This document shows, one piece after another, positions 43,365-50,406 of a DNA stretch of 64,000 nucleotides. The translations under genes were made by a program, and so were the position numbers. This DNA comes from Streptomyces sp. NRRL S-87 (GTDB lineage Bacteria > Actinomycetota > Actinomycetes > Streptomycetales > Streptomycetaceae): the NCBI RefSeq assembly GCF_000719335.1, contig NZ_JOGB01000003.1, positions 186,001 through 250,000 of the forward strand, written 5' to 3'. Each line of letters starts with the position of its first letter. Positions within the stretch are counted from its first letter, which is position 1. The notes below the pieces were generated by a model. The model searched no databases, was not told the origin of the DNA, and saw nothing but the letters and a program-made list of their open reading frames with translations.

Positions 43365-44425
43365 GCGCCGCCGAGGAGAGGGGCCGGGAGGCGCGCGGGG
43401 CCGGGGACCGCAAGGCGCGCGAGGCCGGGGGCGGGGAGGCGCGCGGGGCCGGGGGCCGGGAGAGAGGCGGGGAGCAGGGCGGCGGCATGGACCGGGAGCG
43501 GCCCCGGGAGGGCCCGGAGCAGGACCTGTACCCCCTGCTCAGGGAGTTCGAGGGCCGCCCGGCCGCCACCGCGGGCCGGGGCAAGGACCCCGTGAACCCC
43601 ACCATGATCCGCCACTGGTGCGAGGCGATGGGCGACGCGAACCCCGCCTACACCGGCCCCGCCGCGATCGCCCCGCCCACCATGCTCCAGGCCTGGACGA
43701 TGGGCGGGCTGTCGGGCCACGCCGACCGCTCCTCCGCCTACGAGGAACTGTTCGACCTGCTGGACGGCGCCGGCTTCCGTTCCGTGGTCGCCACCGACTG
43801 CGAGCAGGAGTACCTGCACCCGCTGCGCCCGGGGGACGAGATCACCTTCGACGCCGTCATCGAGTCCGTCTCGCCGCGCAAGACCACCAAGCTCGGCACC
43901 GGCCACTTCGTGACCACCCGCATGGACGTCCGCGCGGGCGGGCGGCTCGCCGGCACCCACCGCTTCCGGATCCTCAAGTACGCCCCCGCCGCCCGCCCGG
44001 CGCCGCCCGGACCCGCGAAGCCCGCGGCCCGCCGCCCCCGCCCCGTCGTCAACCGTGACAACCAGGGTTTCTGGGACGGGGTGCGGGAGCACCGGCTGCT
44101 GATCCAGCACTGCACCGGCTGCGGCACGCTCCGCTTCCCCTGGCTGCCCGGCTGCAACGCCTGCGGCTCGCCCGACTGGGACGCGGTCGAGGCCGAGGGG
44201 GCCGGCACGGTGTTCTCGTACGTGGTGATGCACCATCCGCCGTTCCCGGCCTTCGACCCGCCGTACGCCGTCGCCCTCGTCGAACTCGCCGAAGGCGTCC
44301 GGATGATCACCAACATCACCGGGGTCCCGTACGACAAGGTGCGCATCGGGATGCCCGTCCGGCTGGCGTTCCTGCGCGTCGACGAAGAGCTCGAACTGCC
44401 CGTCTTCCGAGGGAGCGAGGGCTGA
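43361..44425 (+). CDS. MaoC-like / DUF35 OB-fold protein, ChsH2-like
   Basis: 354 residues from GTG overlapping the previous stop (GTGA); an internal ATG at 43487 (residue 43) is possible. Residues 1-45 are an octapeptide-repeat, Gly/Arg/Glu-rich extension. A MaoC-type hot-dog domain (about 60-205) is followed by a DUF35 domain (about 225-350) with a zinc ribbon, CTGC...CNAC. In Mycobacterium ChsH2 joins ChsH1 as an enoyl-CoA hydratase, and its DUF35 part docks the aldolase Ltp2. All three partner types are encoded here. Confidence 0.88.
   Translation: MSAAEERGREARGAGDRKAREAGGGEARGAGGRERGGEQGGGMDRERPREGPEQDLYPLLREFEGRPAATAGRGKDPVNPTMIRHWCEAMGDANPAYTGPAAIAPPTMLQAWTMGGLSGHADRSSAYEELFDLLDGAGFRSVVATDCEQEYLHPLRPGDEITFDAVIESVSPRKTTKLGTGHFVTTRMDVRAGGRLAGTHRFRILKYAPAARPAPPGPAKPAARRPRPVVNRDNQGFWDGVREHRLLIQHCTGCGTLRFPWLPGCNACGSPDWDAVEAEGAGTVFSYVVMHHPPFPAFDPPYAVALVELAEGVRMITNITGVPYDKVRIGMPVRLAFLRVDEELELPVFRGSEG
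43386..43454 (+). repeat. 24-base coding repeat
   Basis: Two exact 21-base copies (43386-43406 and 43434-43454) with a diverged copy between them at about 43411. They encode an eight-residue unit of the type REARGAGD. Confidence 0.75.
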
Positions 44426-45480
44426 TGGACTTCACCCCCACCGAGGAGCAGGGGGCGGCCGCCGGGCTGGCCGCGCAGATCTTCGGCGACCTCGCCACCC
44501 ACGAGCGGCTGGCGGCCGCCGGCACCGGCACCGACGCCGAGCTGTGGAAGGCCCTGTGCGCGGCCGGACTGCCCGGCGCGGTCGAGGAGATCGGGCTGCT
44601 CGGTCTGGTCCTGCTGCTGGAGGAGCAGGGCCGCACCACCGCCCAGGTGCCGCTCGCCGCCACCGCCGTGTACGGGATCCTCGCCCTGGCCCGGCACGGC
44701 AGCGCCGAGCAGCGCGCGCGGCTGCTGCCTGCCCTGCGTGCCGGTACGGCCGTGGCGACCGGTGCGTTCCCGGCCCGCGGGGGCGCCGTGCGCAGCCCGG
44801 GGGGCCGGCTCACCGGCGTACTGCCCGCCGTGCCCTGGCTGCGCGACGCCACCCACGTCCTGGTGCCCGACGCGGACCGCGCGCTGTGGCTCGTACGGAC
44901 GGCCGACGCGGACGTGGCTCCGGTGGAGACGACCGCGCCCTGGGCGGCGGGGCGCCTGCTGCTGGACGACGCCCCGGCCGAGCGCGTGGGGTCCGCGGCG
45001 GCGGACCCGGCGGCGTACGCGGACGTGCTCGCCCTCGCCCGGACCGCGTTCGCGGGACTGCAGGCGGGGGTCTGCGCCGGGTCGCTGGCGCGGGCGGTGG
45101 AGTACACCTGCGCCCGCGAGCAGTTCGGCCGCCCGCTCTCCACGAACCAGGGCGTCCAGCTGAAGGCCGCGGACGCCTACATGGACACCGAGGCGATCCG
45201 GGTCACCGCGTACGAGGCGGCCTGGCGCACGGACGAGGGACTGCCGGCCGCCGAGCACGCCCTCACCGCCGCCTGGTGGGCCTCCGAGGCGGGCAAGCGG
45301 GTGGTGCACACCGGCCAGCACCTGCACGGCGGCATGGGCGCCGACCTCGACCACCCCGTACACCGGCACTTCCTGTGGGGCCGGCAGCTGGACGCACACC
45401 TGGGCTGCGGTCCCGAGCTCCTGGCCGAACTGGGCGGGTTGCTGGCGGCCGACGGGGACCACGAGGAGGAACACGCATGA
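44425..45480 (+). CDS. Acyl-CoA dehydrogenase, ChsE1/FadE28-like
   Basis: 351 residues, ATG overlapping the previous stop (TGATG). It is shorter and more diverged than the first dehydrogenase: the N-terminal helices are reduced and the flavin loop is atypical, but the C-terminal domain (FAGLQAGVCAGSLARAVEYTCAREQFGRPLSTNQGVQLKAADAYM and LHGGMGADLDHPVHRHF) is typical. This matches the non-catalytic-type partner of alpha/beta acyl-CoA dehydrogenases acting on steroid side chains. Coupled to the next gene by ATGA. Confidence 0.88.
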   Translation: MDFTPTEEQGAAAGLAAQIFGDLATHERLAAAGTGTDAELWKALCAAGLPGAVEEIGLLGLVLLLEEQGRTTAQVPLAATAVYGILALARHGSAEQRARLLPALRAGTAVATGAFPARGGAVRSPGGRLTGVLPAVPWLRDATHVLVPDADRALWLVRTADADVAPVETTAPWAAGRLLLDDAPAERVGSAAADPAAYADVLALARTAFAGLQAGVCAGSLARAVEYTCAREQFGRPLSTNQGVQLKAADAYMDTEAIRVTAYEAAWRTDEGLPAAEHALTAAWWASEAGKRVVHTGQHLHGGMGADLDHPVHRHFLWGRQLDAHLGCGPELLAELGGLLAADGDHEEEHA

Positions 45481-45950
45481 ACGTCGGCGACACCCTGCCG
45501 CCGCTGGAGATCCCGGTGACCCGCACGCTGATCGTGGCGGGTGCGATCGCCTCCCGCGACTACCAGGACGTGCACCACGACGCGGAGCTGGCCCGGGAGA
45601 AGGGCTCCCCGGACGTCTTCATGAACATCCTGACCACCAACGGCCTGGTCGGCCGCTACGTCACCGACCACCTCGGCCCCCGCGCCGTCCTGCGCAAGGT
45701 CGCGATCAGGCTCGGCGCCCCCAACTACCCGGGTGACACGATGACCCTGACCGGGACCGTCACCGCCGTCCGGGAGTCGGAGGTCGAGATCCGGGTCGTG
45801 GGTGCCAACGGCCTCGGCCACCACGTGACCGGTACCGTCACCGCGGAGCTCCCGGCCGCGGACGGCACGGCGTACGAGACGGCGGACGGCACGGCGGACG
45901 GCACGGTGGACGGCACGGCGGACGGCGCCGCCGCGGAGGTGCGGGCATGA
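45477..45950 (+). CDS. MaoC-family hydratase, ChsH1-like
   Basis: 157 residues. The hydratase motif is ASRDYQDVHHDAELAREKGSPDVFMNI, with the catalytic Asp/His pair in DYQDVHHD near 29-36. In the igr system ChsH1 and ChsH2 together hydrate the enoyl-CoA. The last 30 residues are repeats of Thr-Ala/Val-Asp-Gly encoded by a 12-base tandem repeat, a variable tail not seen in the core fold. It overlaps both neighbours by four bases. Confidence 0.88.
   Translation: MNVGDTLPPLEIPVTRTLIVAGAIASRDYQDVHHDAELAREKGSPDVFMNILTTNGLVGRYVTDHLGPRAVLRKVAIRLGAPNYPGDTMTLTGTVTAVRESEVEIRVVGANGLGHHVTGTVTAELPAADGTAYETADGTADGTVDGTADGAAAEVRA
45861..45932 (+). repeat. 12-base tandem repeat in the ChsH1-like gene
   Basis: Six units of the type GACGGCACGGCG, the second and last diverged, encoding a DGTA tail. 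Confidence 0.85.
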
Positions 45951-47113
45951 GCGTGCGGACCCGCGACTCCCTCGGCGGCCGGGCCGCCATCGCCGGCATC
46001 GGCGCCACCGAGTTCTCCAAGGACTCCGGCCGCTCCGAGCTGAGACTCGCCGTCGAGGCCGTCCACGCGGCCCTCGACGACGCCGGGCTGACCGCCGCCG
46101 ACGTCGACGGCATGGTCACGTTCACCATGGACACCAGCCCCGAGATCACCGTCGCCCAGGCGGCCGGCATGGGCGAGCTGTCCTTCTTCTCCCGCATCCA
46201 CTACGGCGGCGGCGCGGCCTGCGCCACCGTCCAGCAGGCCGCCCTCGCCGTCGCGACCGGCGTCGCCGAGGTGGTGGTCTGCTACCGCGCCTTCAACGAG
46301 CGCTCCGGGCGCCGGTTCGGGTCCGGCGTCCAGCACCGCGAGGCCTCGGCCGAGGGGGCCGCGCTCGGCTGGTCCCTGCCGTGGGGGCTGCTCACCCCCG
46401 CCTCGTGGGTGGCCATGGCCGCCCAGCGCTACCTCCACACGTACGGGCTCACCCCCGAGGCCTTCGGCCACGTCGCCGTCACCGGCCGCCGGCACGCGGC
46501 CACCAACCCGGCGGCCTGGTTCCACGGCAGGCCCATCACCCTCGCCGACCACGCCGCCTCCCGCTGGATCGTGGAACCGCTCCGGCTGCTGGACTGCTGC
46601 CAGGAGACCGACGGGGGCCAGGCGCTGGTGGTCACCTCGGTCGAGCGGGCCCGGGACCTGCGCCGGCCCCCCGCCGTGATCAGCGCGGCGGCGCAGGGCG
46701 CGGGCCGCATGCAGGAGGGGATGACCAGCTTCTACCGCGACGACCTCGCCGGCCTGCCCGAGATGGACGTGGTCGCGCGCCAGCTGTGGCGGACCAGCGG
46801 GTCGGGCCCGGCCGACATCGACGTGGCGATCCTCTACGACCACTTCACGCCATTCGTGCTCATGCAGCTGGAGGCGTTCGGCTTCTGCCGGCCCGGCGAG
46901 GCGGCGGCGTACGTCGCCGCGGACGCCCTCCCCCTCAACACCCACGGCGGCCAGCTCGGGGAGGCCTACCTGCACGGCATGAACGGCATCGCCGAAGCGG
47001 TCCGTCAGCTGCGCGGCACCGCCGTGAACCAGGTCTCCGGAGCGGCCCGCGCCCTGGTCACCGCGGGCACCGGCGTGCCCACGTCCGGTCTGGTCCTCGC
47101 CGTGGACGACTAG
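45947..47113 (+). CDS. Thiolase-fold lipid-transfer/aldolase protein, Ltp2-like
   Basis: 388 residues, thiolase fold throughout (AAIAGIGATEFSKDSGRSELRLAVEAVHAALDDAGL at the start, THGGQLGEAYLHGMNGIAEAVRQLRG near the end). The normal thiolase catalytic set is altered, as in the SCPx/Ltp2 group. Ltp2 performs the retro-aldol step that releases propionyl-CoA from the steroid side chain, with ChsH2's DUF35 domain. It is the last gene of the coupled operon. Confidence 0.88.
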   Translation: MSVRTRDSLGGRAAIAGIGATEFSKDSGRSELRLAVEAVHAALDDAGLTAADVDGMVTFTMDTSPEITVAQAAGMGELSFFSRIHYGGGAACATVQQAALAVATGVAEVVVCYRAFNERSGRRFGSGVQHREASAEGAALGWSLPWGLLTPASWVAMAAQRYLHTYGLTPEAFGHVAVTGRRHAATNPAAWFHGRPITLADHAASRWIVEPLRLLDCCQETDGGQALVVTSVERARDLRRPPAVISAAAQGAGRMQEGMTSFYRDDLAGLPEMDVVARQLWRTSGSGPADIDVAILYDHFTPFVLMQLEAFGFCRPGEAAAYVAADALPLNTHGGQLGEAYLHGMNGIAEAVRQLRGTAVNQVSGAARALVTAGTGVPTSGLVLAVDD

Positions 47114-47164
47114 GTCGTCCCTTTCGGTCCGGACGGGACGGCCCAGCCGAGGACAGAGGGGTCT

Positions 47165-47204
47165 CCCCACCCTCCTCCGACTTCAGGAGGTGGGGGAAAC
47201 CCCC
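47165..47204 (+). terminator. two mutually exclusive hairpins after the acyl-CoA operon
   Basis: CCCCACCCTCCT with AGGAGGTGGGG (one bulge) competes with GGGGG-AAA-CCCCC at 47192-47204; both use the same G-run. It may be a simple terminator or an attenuator before the sigma gene. Confidence 0.45.
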
Positions 47205-47271
47205 TTCCTACAACCTGAGACGGACCCCGCTTCGGCACTTCGGGCCGATCCCCCGGGGTGCCCCCCGCTCC

Positions 47272-47277
47272 TAGCGT
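47272..47277 (+). promoter_or_regulatory. -10 element (TAGCGT) for the sigma factor gene
   Basis: A TANNNT hexamer exactly 6 bases before the ATG at 47284. Confidence 0.5.
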
Positions 47278-47283
47278 GTAGCC

Positions 47284-47814
47284 ATGACCACCCCCGTCTG
47301 CCCGACCGCCTCGCACGCCTCGTACCCGTCGTTCTCGTCGTACGTACGGACCAGGGGCTCGGTCCTCATGCGGACCGCACGCTCGCTCACCGCGAACCCC
47401 TGTGACGCCGAGGACCTGCTGCAGACCGCGCTCGCCAAGACGTACCAGGCGTGGGACCGCATCGAGGACCACCGCGCCCTCGACGGCTACGTCCGCCGGG
47501 CGCTGGTCAACACCCGCACCTCGCAGTGGCGCAAGCGGAAGGTCGACGAGTTCGCCTGCGACGAGCTGCCCGAGCCCGAGGTCCTCCCCGCCGCCGACCC
47601 CGCCGAGGCGCAGGCCCTGCGCGACGCGATGTGGCGCGCGGTGACCCGGCTGCCCGACCGGCAGCGGGCGATGGTCGTGCTGCGGTACTACGAAGACCTC
47701 AGCGAGGCGCAGACCGCCGAGCTGCTCGGGGTCTCCGTCGGCACGGTCAAGAGCGCGGTCTCGCGGGCGCTGGGCAAGCTCCGCGAGGACCCGGAACTCG
47801 TACCCGTCCGCTGA
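47284..47814 (+). CDS. ECF sigma factor, SigE70/SigM-like
   Basis: 176 residues. Region 2 (FSSYVRTRGSVLMRTARSLTANPCDAEDLLQTALAKTYQAWDRI, about 17-61) and region 4 (LPDRQRAMVVLRYYEDLSEAQTAELLGVSVGTVKSAVSRALGKLR, about 122-166) match the Streptomyces SigE-family sigma factors. No anti-sigma gene is adjacent. It lies between the acyl-CoA operon and the ligase, in the same direction; whether it controls them is not shown. Probably leaderless. Confidence 0.92.
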   Translation: MTTPVCPTASHASYPSFSSYVRTRGSVLMRTARSLTANPCDAEDLLQTALAKTYQAWDRIEDHRALDGYVRRALVNTRTSQWRKRKVDEFACDELPEPEVLPAADPAEAQALRDAMWRAVTRLPDRQRAMVVLRYYEDLSEAQTAELLGVSVGTVKSAVSRALGKLREDPELVPVR

Positions 47815-47836
47815 TCCGCCCCGGCCGTACGCGCAC

Positions 47837-47850
47837 GTTTCACGTGAAAC
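47837..47850. other. parS: parS site, intergenic
   Basis: Exact GTTTCACGTGAAAC, 22 bases after the sigma factor stop. Confidence 0.92.
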
Positions 47851-47961
47851 AACGGCCGCGGGAGCTACCGCGAGTAGCACCGACCTCAGATCTCTGCAGG
47901 TCAGAAGCCTTTCCTCGACGTGTGCACCGTTTTCGGCCGCCGTTTGTACTCCCGGGTAGTG

Positions 47962-47979
47962 ACATACCGAGTGGTACGT
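47962..47979. promoter_or_regulatory. 18-base palindromic operator before the acyl-CoA ligase
   Basis: ACATACC-GAGT-GGTACGT is an inverted repeat, perfect apart from one position, centred about 50 bases before the start. It has the layout of a TetR-type operator of lipid genes. Confidence 0.6.
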
Positions 47980-48021
47980 AGCGAGAATCGCCGGACGACA
48001 CCAACCCTCGGGAGGTTTCCG

Positions 48022-49671
48022 GTGTACAGCACCATGCAGGATGTCCCTCTGCTCGTCTCGCGCATCCTGGAGCATGGCCGCAAGGTCCACGCCACGTCGA
48101 CCGTCACCACCTGGACAGGTGAGGCGGAGCCGCACCGCAGGACCTTCGCCGAGATCGGCGACCGGGCCGCACAGCTCGCCCACGCCCTGCGCGACGAGCT
48201 CGGCGTCCGCCCCGACGACCGCGTCGCCACGCTCATGTGGAACAACGCGGAGCACGTGGAGGCGTACTTCGCGATCCCGAGCATGGGCTCGATCCTGCAC
48301 ACGCTCAACCTGCGCCTGCCCGTCGAGCAGCTGGTCTTCATCGTCAACCACGCCGCCGACCGGGTCGTCATCGCCAACGGCTCGCTGCTGCCGCTGCTCG
48401 CCCCGCTGCTGCCCCACCTGCCGACGGTCGAGCACGTCGTCGTCTCGGGCCCCGGAGACCGCTCCGCCCTCGACGGACTGGACGTACGGGTCCACGACTA
48501 CGAGGAGCTGCTGGCCGGCCGTGCCACCGACTACGCCTGGCCCGAGCTGGACGAACGCCAGGCCGCGGCCATGTGCTACACCTCCGGCACCACCGGCGAC
48601 CCCAAGGGCGTGGTCTACTCCCACCGCTCGGTCTACCTGCACTCGATGCAGGTCAACATGACCGAGTCGATGGGCCTGACCGACGCGGACACCACGCTCG
48701 TCGTGGTCCCGCAGTTCCACGTGAACGCCTGGGGCCTGCCGCACGCCACCTTCATGACCGGCATCAACATGCTGATGCCCGACCGCTTCCTGCAGCCCGG
48801 CCCGCTCGCCGAGATGATCGTCGCCGAGCGCCCGACGCACGCCGCGGCCGTCCCCACCATCTGGCAGGGCCTGCTCGCCGAGCTCGCCGCCCGCCCGCGC
48901 GACATCTCCTGCATGAAGAGCGTGACCATCGGCGGCTCGGCCTGTCCCCCCTCCCTCATGGAGGCGTACGACAAGCTCGGCGTCCGCCTCTGCCACGCCT
49001 GGGGCATGACGGAGACCTCCCCGCTCGGCACCATGGCCCACCCGCCGCACGGCCTCAGCGAAGAGGAGGAGTGGCCGTACCGGATCACGCAGGGCCGCTT
49101 CCCGGCCGGTGTGGAGGGGCGGCTGATCGGTCCCGGCGGCGACGAACTCCCCTGGGACGGCGAGTCCGCGGGCGAGCTGGAGGTGCGCGGCACCTGGATC
49201 GCGGGCGCCTACTACGGCGGCGCCGACGGCGAGCCGCTGCGCCCCGAGGACAAGTTCAGCGCGGACGGCTGGCTGAAGACCGGCGACGTGGGCGTGATCA
49301 GTCCCGACGGCTACCTGACGCTGACCGACCGGGCCAAGGACGTCATCAAGTCTGGCGGCGAGTGGATCTCCAGCGTCGAGCTGGAGAACGCCCTGATGGC
49401 CCACCCCGATGTCGCGGAGGCGGCCGTGGTCGCCGTCCCGGACGACAAGTGGGGCGAGCGCCCGCTGGCCACCGTCGTCCTGAAGGAGGGCGCCACCGCG
49501 GACTACGCGGCGCTGCACGCGTTCCTCGGCCGGTCGGTCGCCAAGTGGCAGCTGCCCGAGCGCTGGGCCCTGGTCCCCGCCGTGCCCAAGACCAGCGTCG
49601 GCAAGTTCGACAAGAAGGTGATCCGCAGGCAGTACGCGGACGGCGAGCTGGAGGTCACGAAGCTGGCCTGA
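48022..49671 (+). CDS. Long-chain acyl-CoA ligase
   Basis: 549 residues from GTG at 48022, chosen because GGAGG lies 6 bases upstream and [10 protein letters not shown] is the usual family start; the ATG at 48034 is too far from it. AMP-binding motifs are [18 protein letters not shown] (near 177), [18 protein letters not shown] and a C-terminal [10 protein letters not shown] lysine. It adenylates a carboxylic acid and makes the CoA thioester, the entry step to beta-oxidation. Its location beside the igr-like operon suggests a shared substrate. Confidence 0.93.
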   Translation: MYSTMQDVPLLVSRILEHGRKVHATSTVTTWTGEAEPHRRTFAEIGDRAAQLAHALRDELGVRPDDRVATLMWNNAEHVEAYFAIPSMGSILHTLNLRLPVEQLVFIVNHAADRVVIANGSLLPLLAPLLPHLPTVEHVVVSGPGDRSALDGLDVRVHDYEELLAGRATDYAWPELDERQAAAMCYTSGTTGDPKGVVYSHRSVYLHSMQVNMTESMGLTDADTTLVVVPQFHVNAWGLPHATFMTGINMLMPDRFLQPGPLAEMIVAERPTHAAAVPTIWQGLLAELAARPRDISCMKSVTIGGSACPPSLMEAYDKLGVRLCHAWGMTETSPLGTMAHPPHGLSEEEEWPYRITQGRFPAGVEGRLIGPGGDELPWDGESAGELEVRGTWIAGAYYGGADGEPLRPEDKFSADGWLKTGDVGVISPDGYLTLTDRAKDVIKSGGEWISSVELENALMAHPDVAEAAVVAVPDDKWGERPLATVVLKEGATADYAALHAFLGRSVAKWQLPERWALVPAVPKTSVGKFDKKVIRRQYADGELEVTKLA

Positions 49672-49684
49672 GCCGGCGGGCCGC

Positions 49685-49710
49685 GCCGGGGCCGGCTTCA
49701 CGGCCCCGGC
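49685..49710. terminator. terminator between ligase and convergent ABM gene
   Basis: Perfect 9-base stem (49685-49693 with 49702-49710) with an 8-base loop; the following bases repeat the motif twice more. Confidence 0.65.
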
Positions 49711-49765
49711 TTCACGGCCGCGGCGCCATGGCCCCGGTCCCACGGCCGGCTCCACTGCCGCCGCC

Positions 49766-50392
49766 TCAGGGTCCGGGCGTGAGCCACGTGCGCAGCAGCC
49801 GGCTCACCGCCGGCATCGCCACGTAGGTCATGAGGGTGCTGAACACGGCGGCGAACACCGCCGTGCGCAGCACGACGTGCAGGTCCACCAGGACCGGGCC
49901 GAGCAGCGCGTTGCCGGCCAGCGAGATGGGGAAGATGGCCAGCCCCGAGCTGATCGCCATCTTCCAGCGCGGCGGCGCGGGCCGGGTGGTACCCGGCTTG
50001 GCGAACCAGGTCTCCATGCCGGTCAGTTCGCGCCGGGCTATCTCCGTGTGGTGGTGGCCCTGGCAGTTCGCGAACCACTGCGCCCGCTCGGGCGAGGCCT
50101 GCCAGCGCTCGAACGCCGCGTGGTCGGCGAACCGGTGCACGAGGAACCAGGGCGAGCCCTCGTTGGCGGGCCGGAACAGCCCGTAGCCCAAGTGCCCGTC
50201 GAAGCGGGCGGCGGTCTCCAGGATCCCGCGCGCCCACTCCTCGAACGGCGCCTCCCAGCCCGGTTCCACCTGCCGCGCGATCAGCAGCGTCACCTCGCCG
50301 TCGTCGGCGGGCACGGTGGTGGGCCGCTCCTGCTCCGGGCCCGTACCCGCCGGGCGCCGGTCCGTCGTGTCCCGCTCCTCTGTTCTGCGCAT
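49766..50392 (-). CDS. Antibiotic biosynthesis monooxygenase-like membrane protein
   Basis: 208 residues. Residues about 30-125 form an ABM-type dimeric alpha/beta barrel (VTLLIARQVEPGWEAPFEEWARGILETAARFDGHLGYGLFRPA). The C-terminal 75 residues contain two hydrophobic helices (ISSGLAIFPISLAGNALLGPVL and VVLRTAVFAAVFSTLMTYV), so it is membrane-anchored. No cofactor motif is expected in this family. It follows the giant PAS/receiver gene by 14 bases and may be cotranscribed. Confidence 0.85.
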   Translation of the reverse strand: MRRTEERDTTDRRPAGTGPEQERPTTVPADDGEVTLLIARQVEPGWEAPFEEWARGILETAARFDGHLGYGLFRPANEGSPWFLVHRFADHAAFERWQASPERAQWFANCQGHHHTEIARRELTGMETWFAKPGTTRPAPPRWKMAISSGLAIFPISLAGNALLGPVLVDLHVVLRTAVFAAVFSTLMTYVAMPAVSRLLRTWLTPGP

Positions 50393-50406
50393 GGCAGCCA
50401 GAGTGG

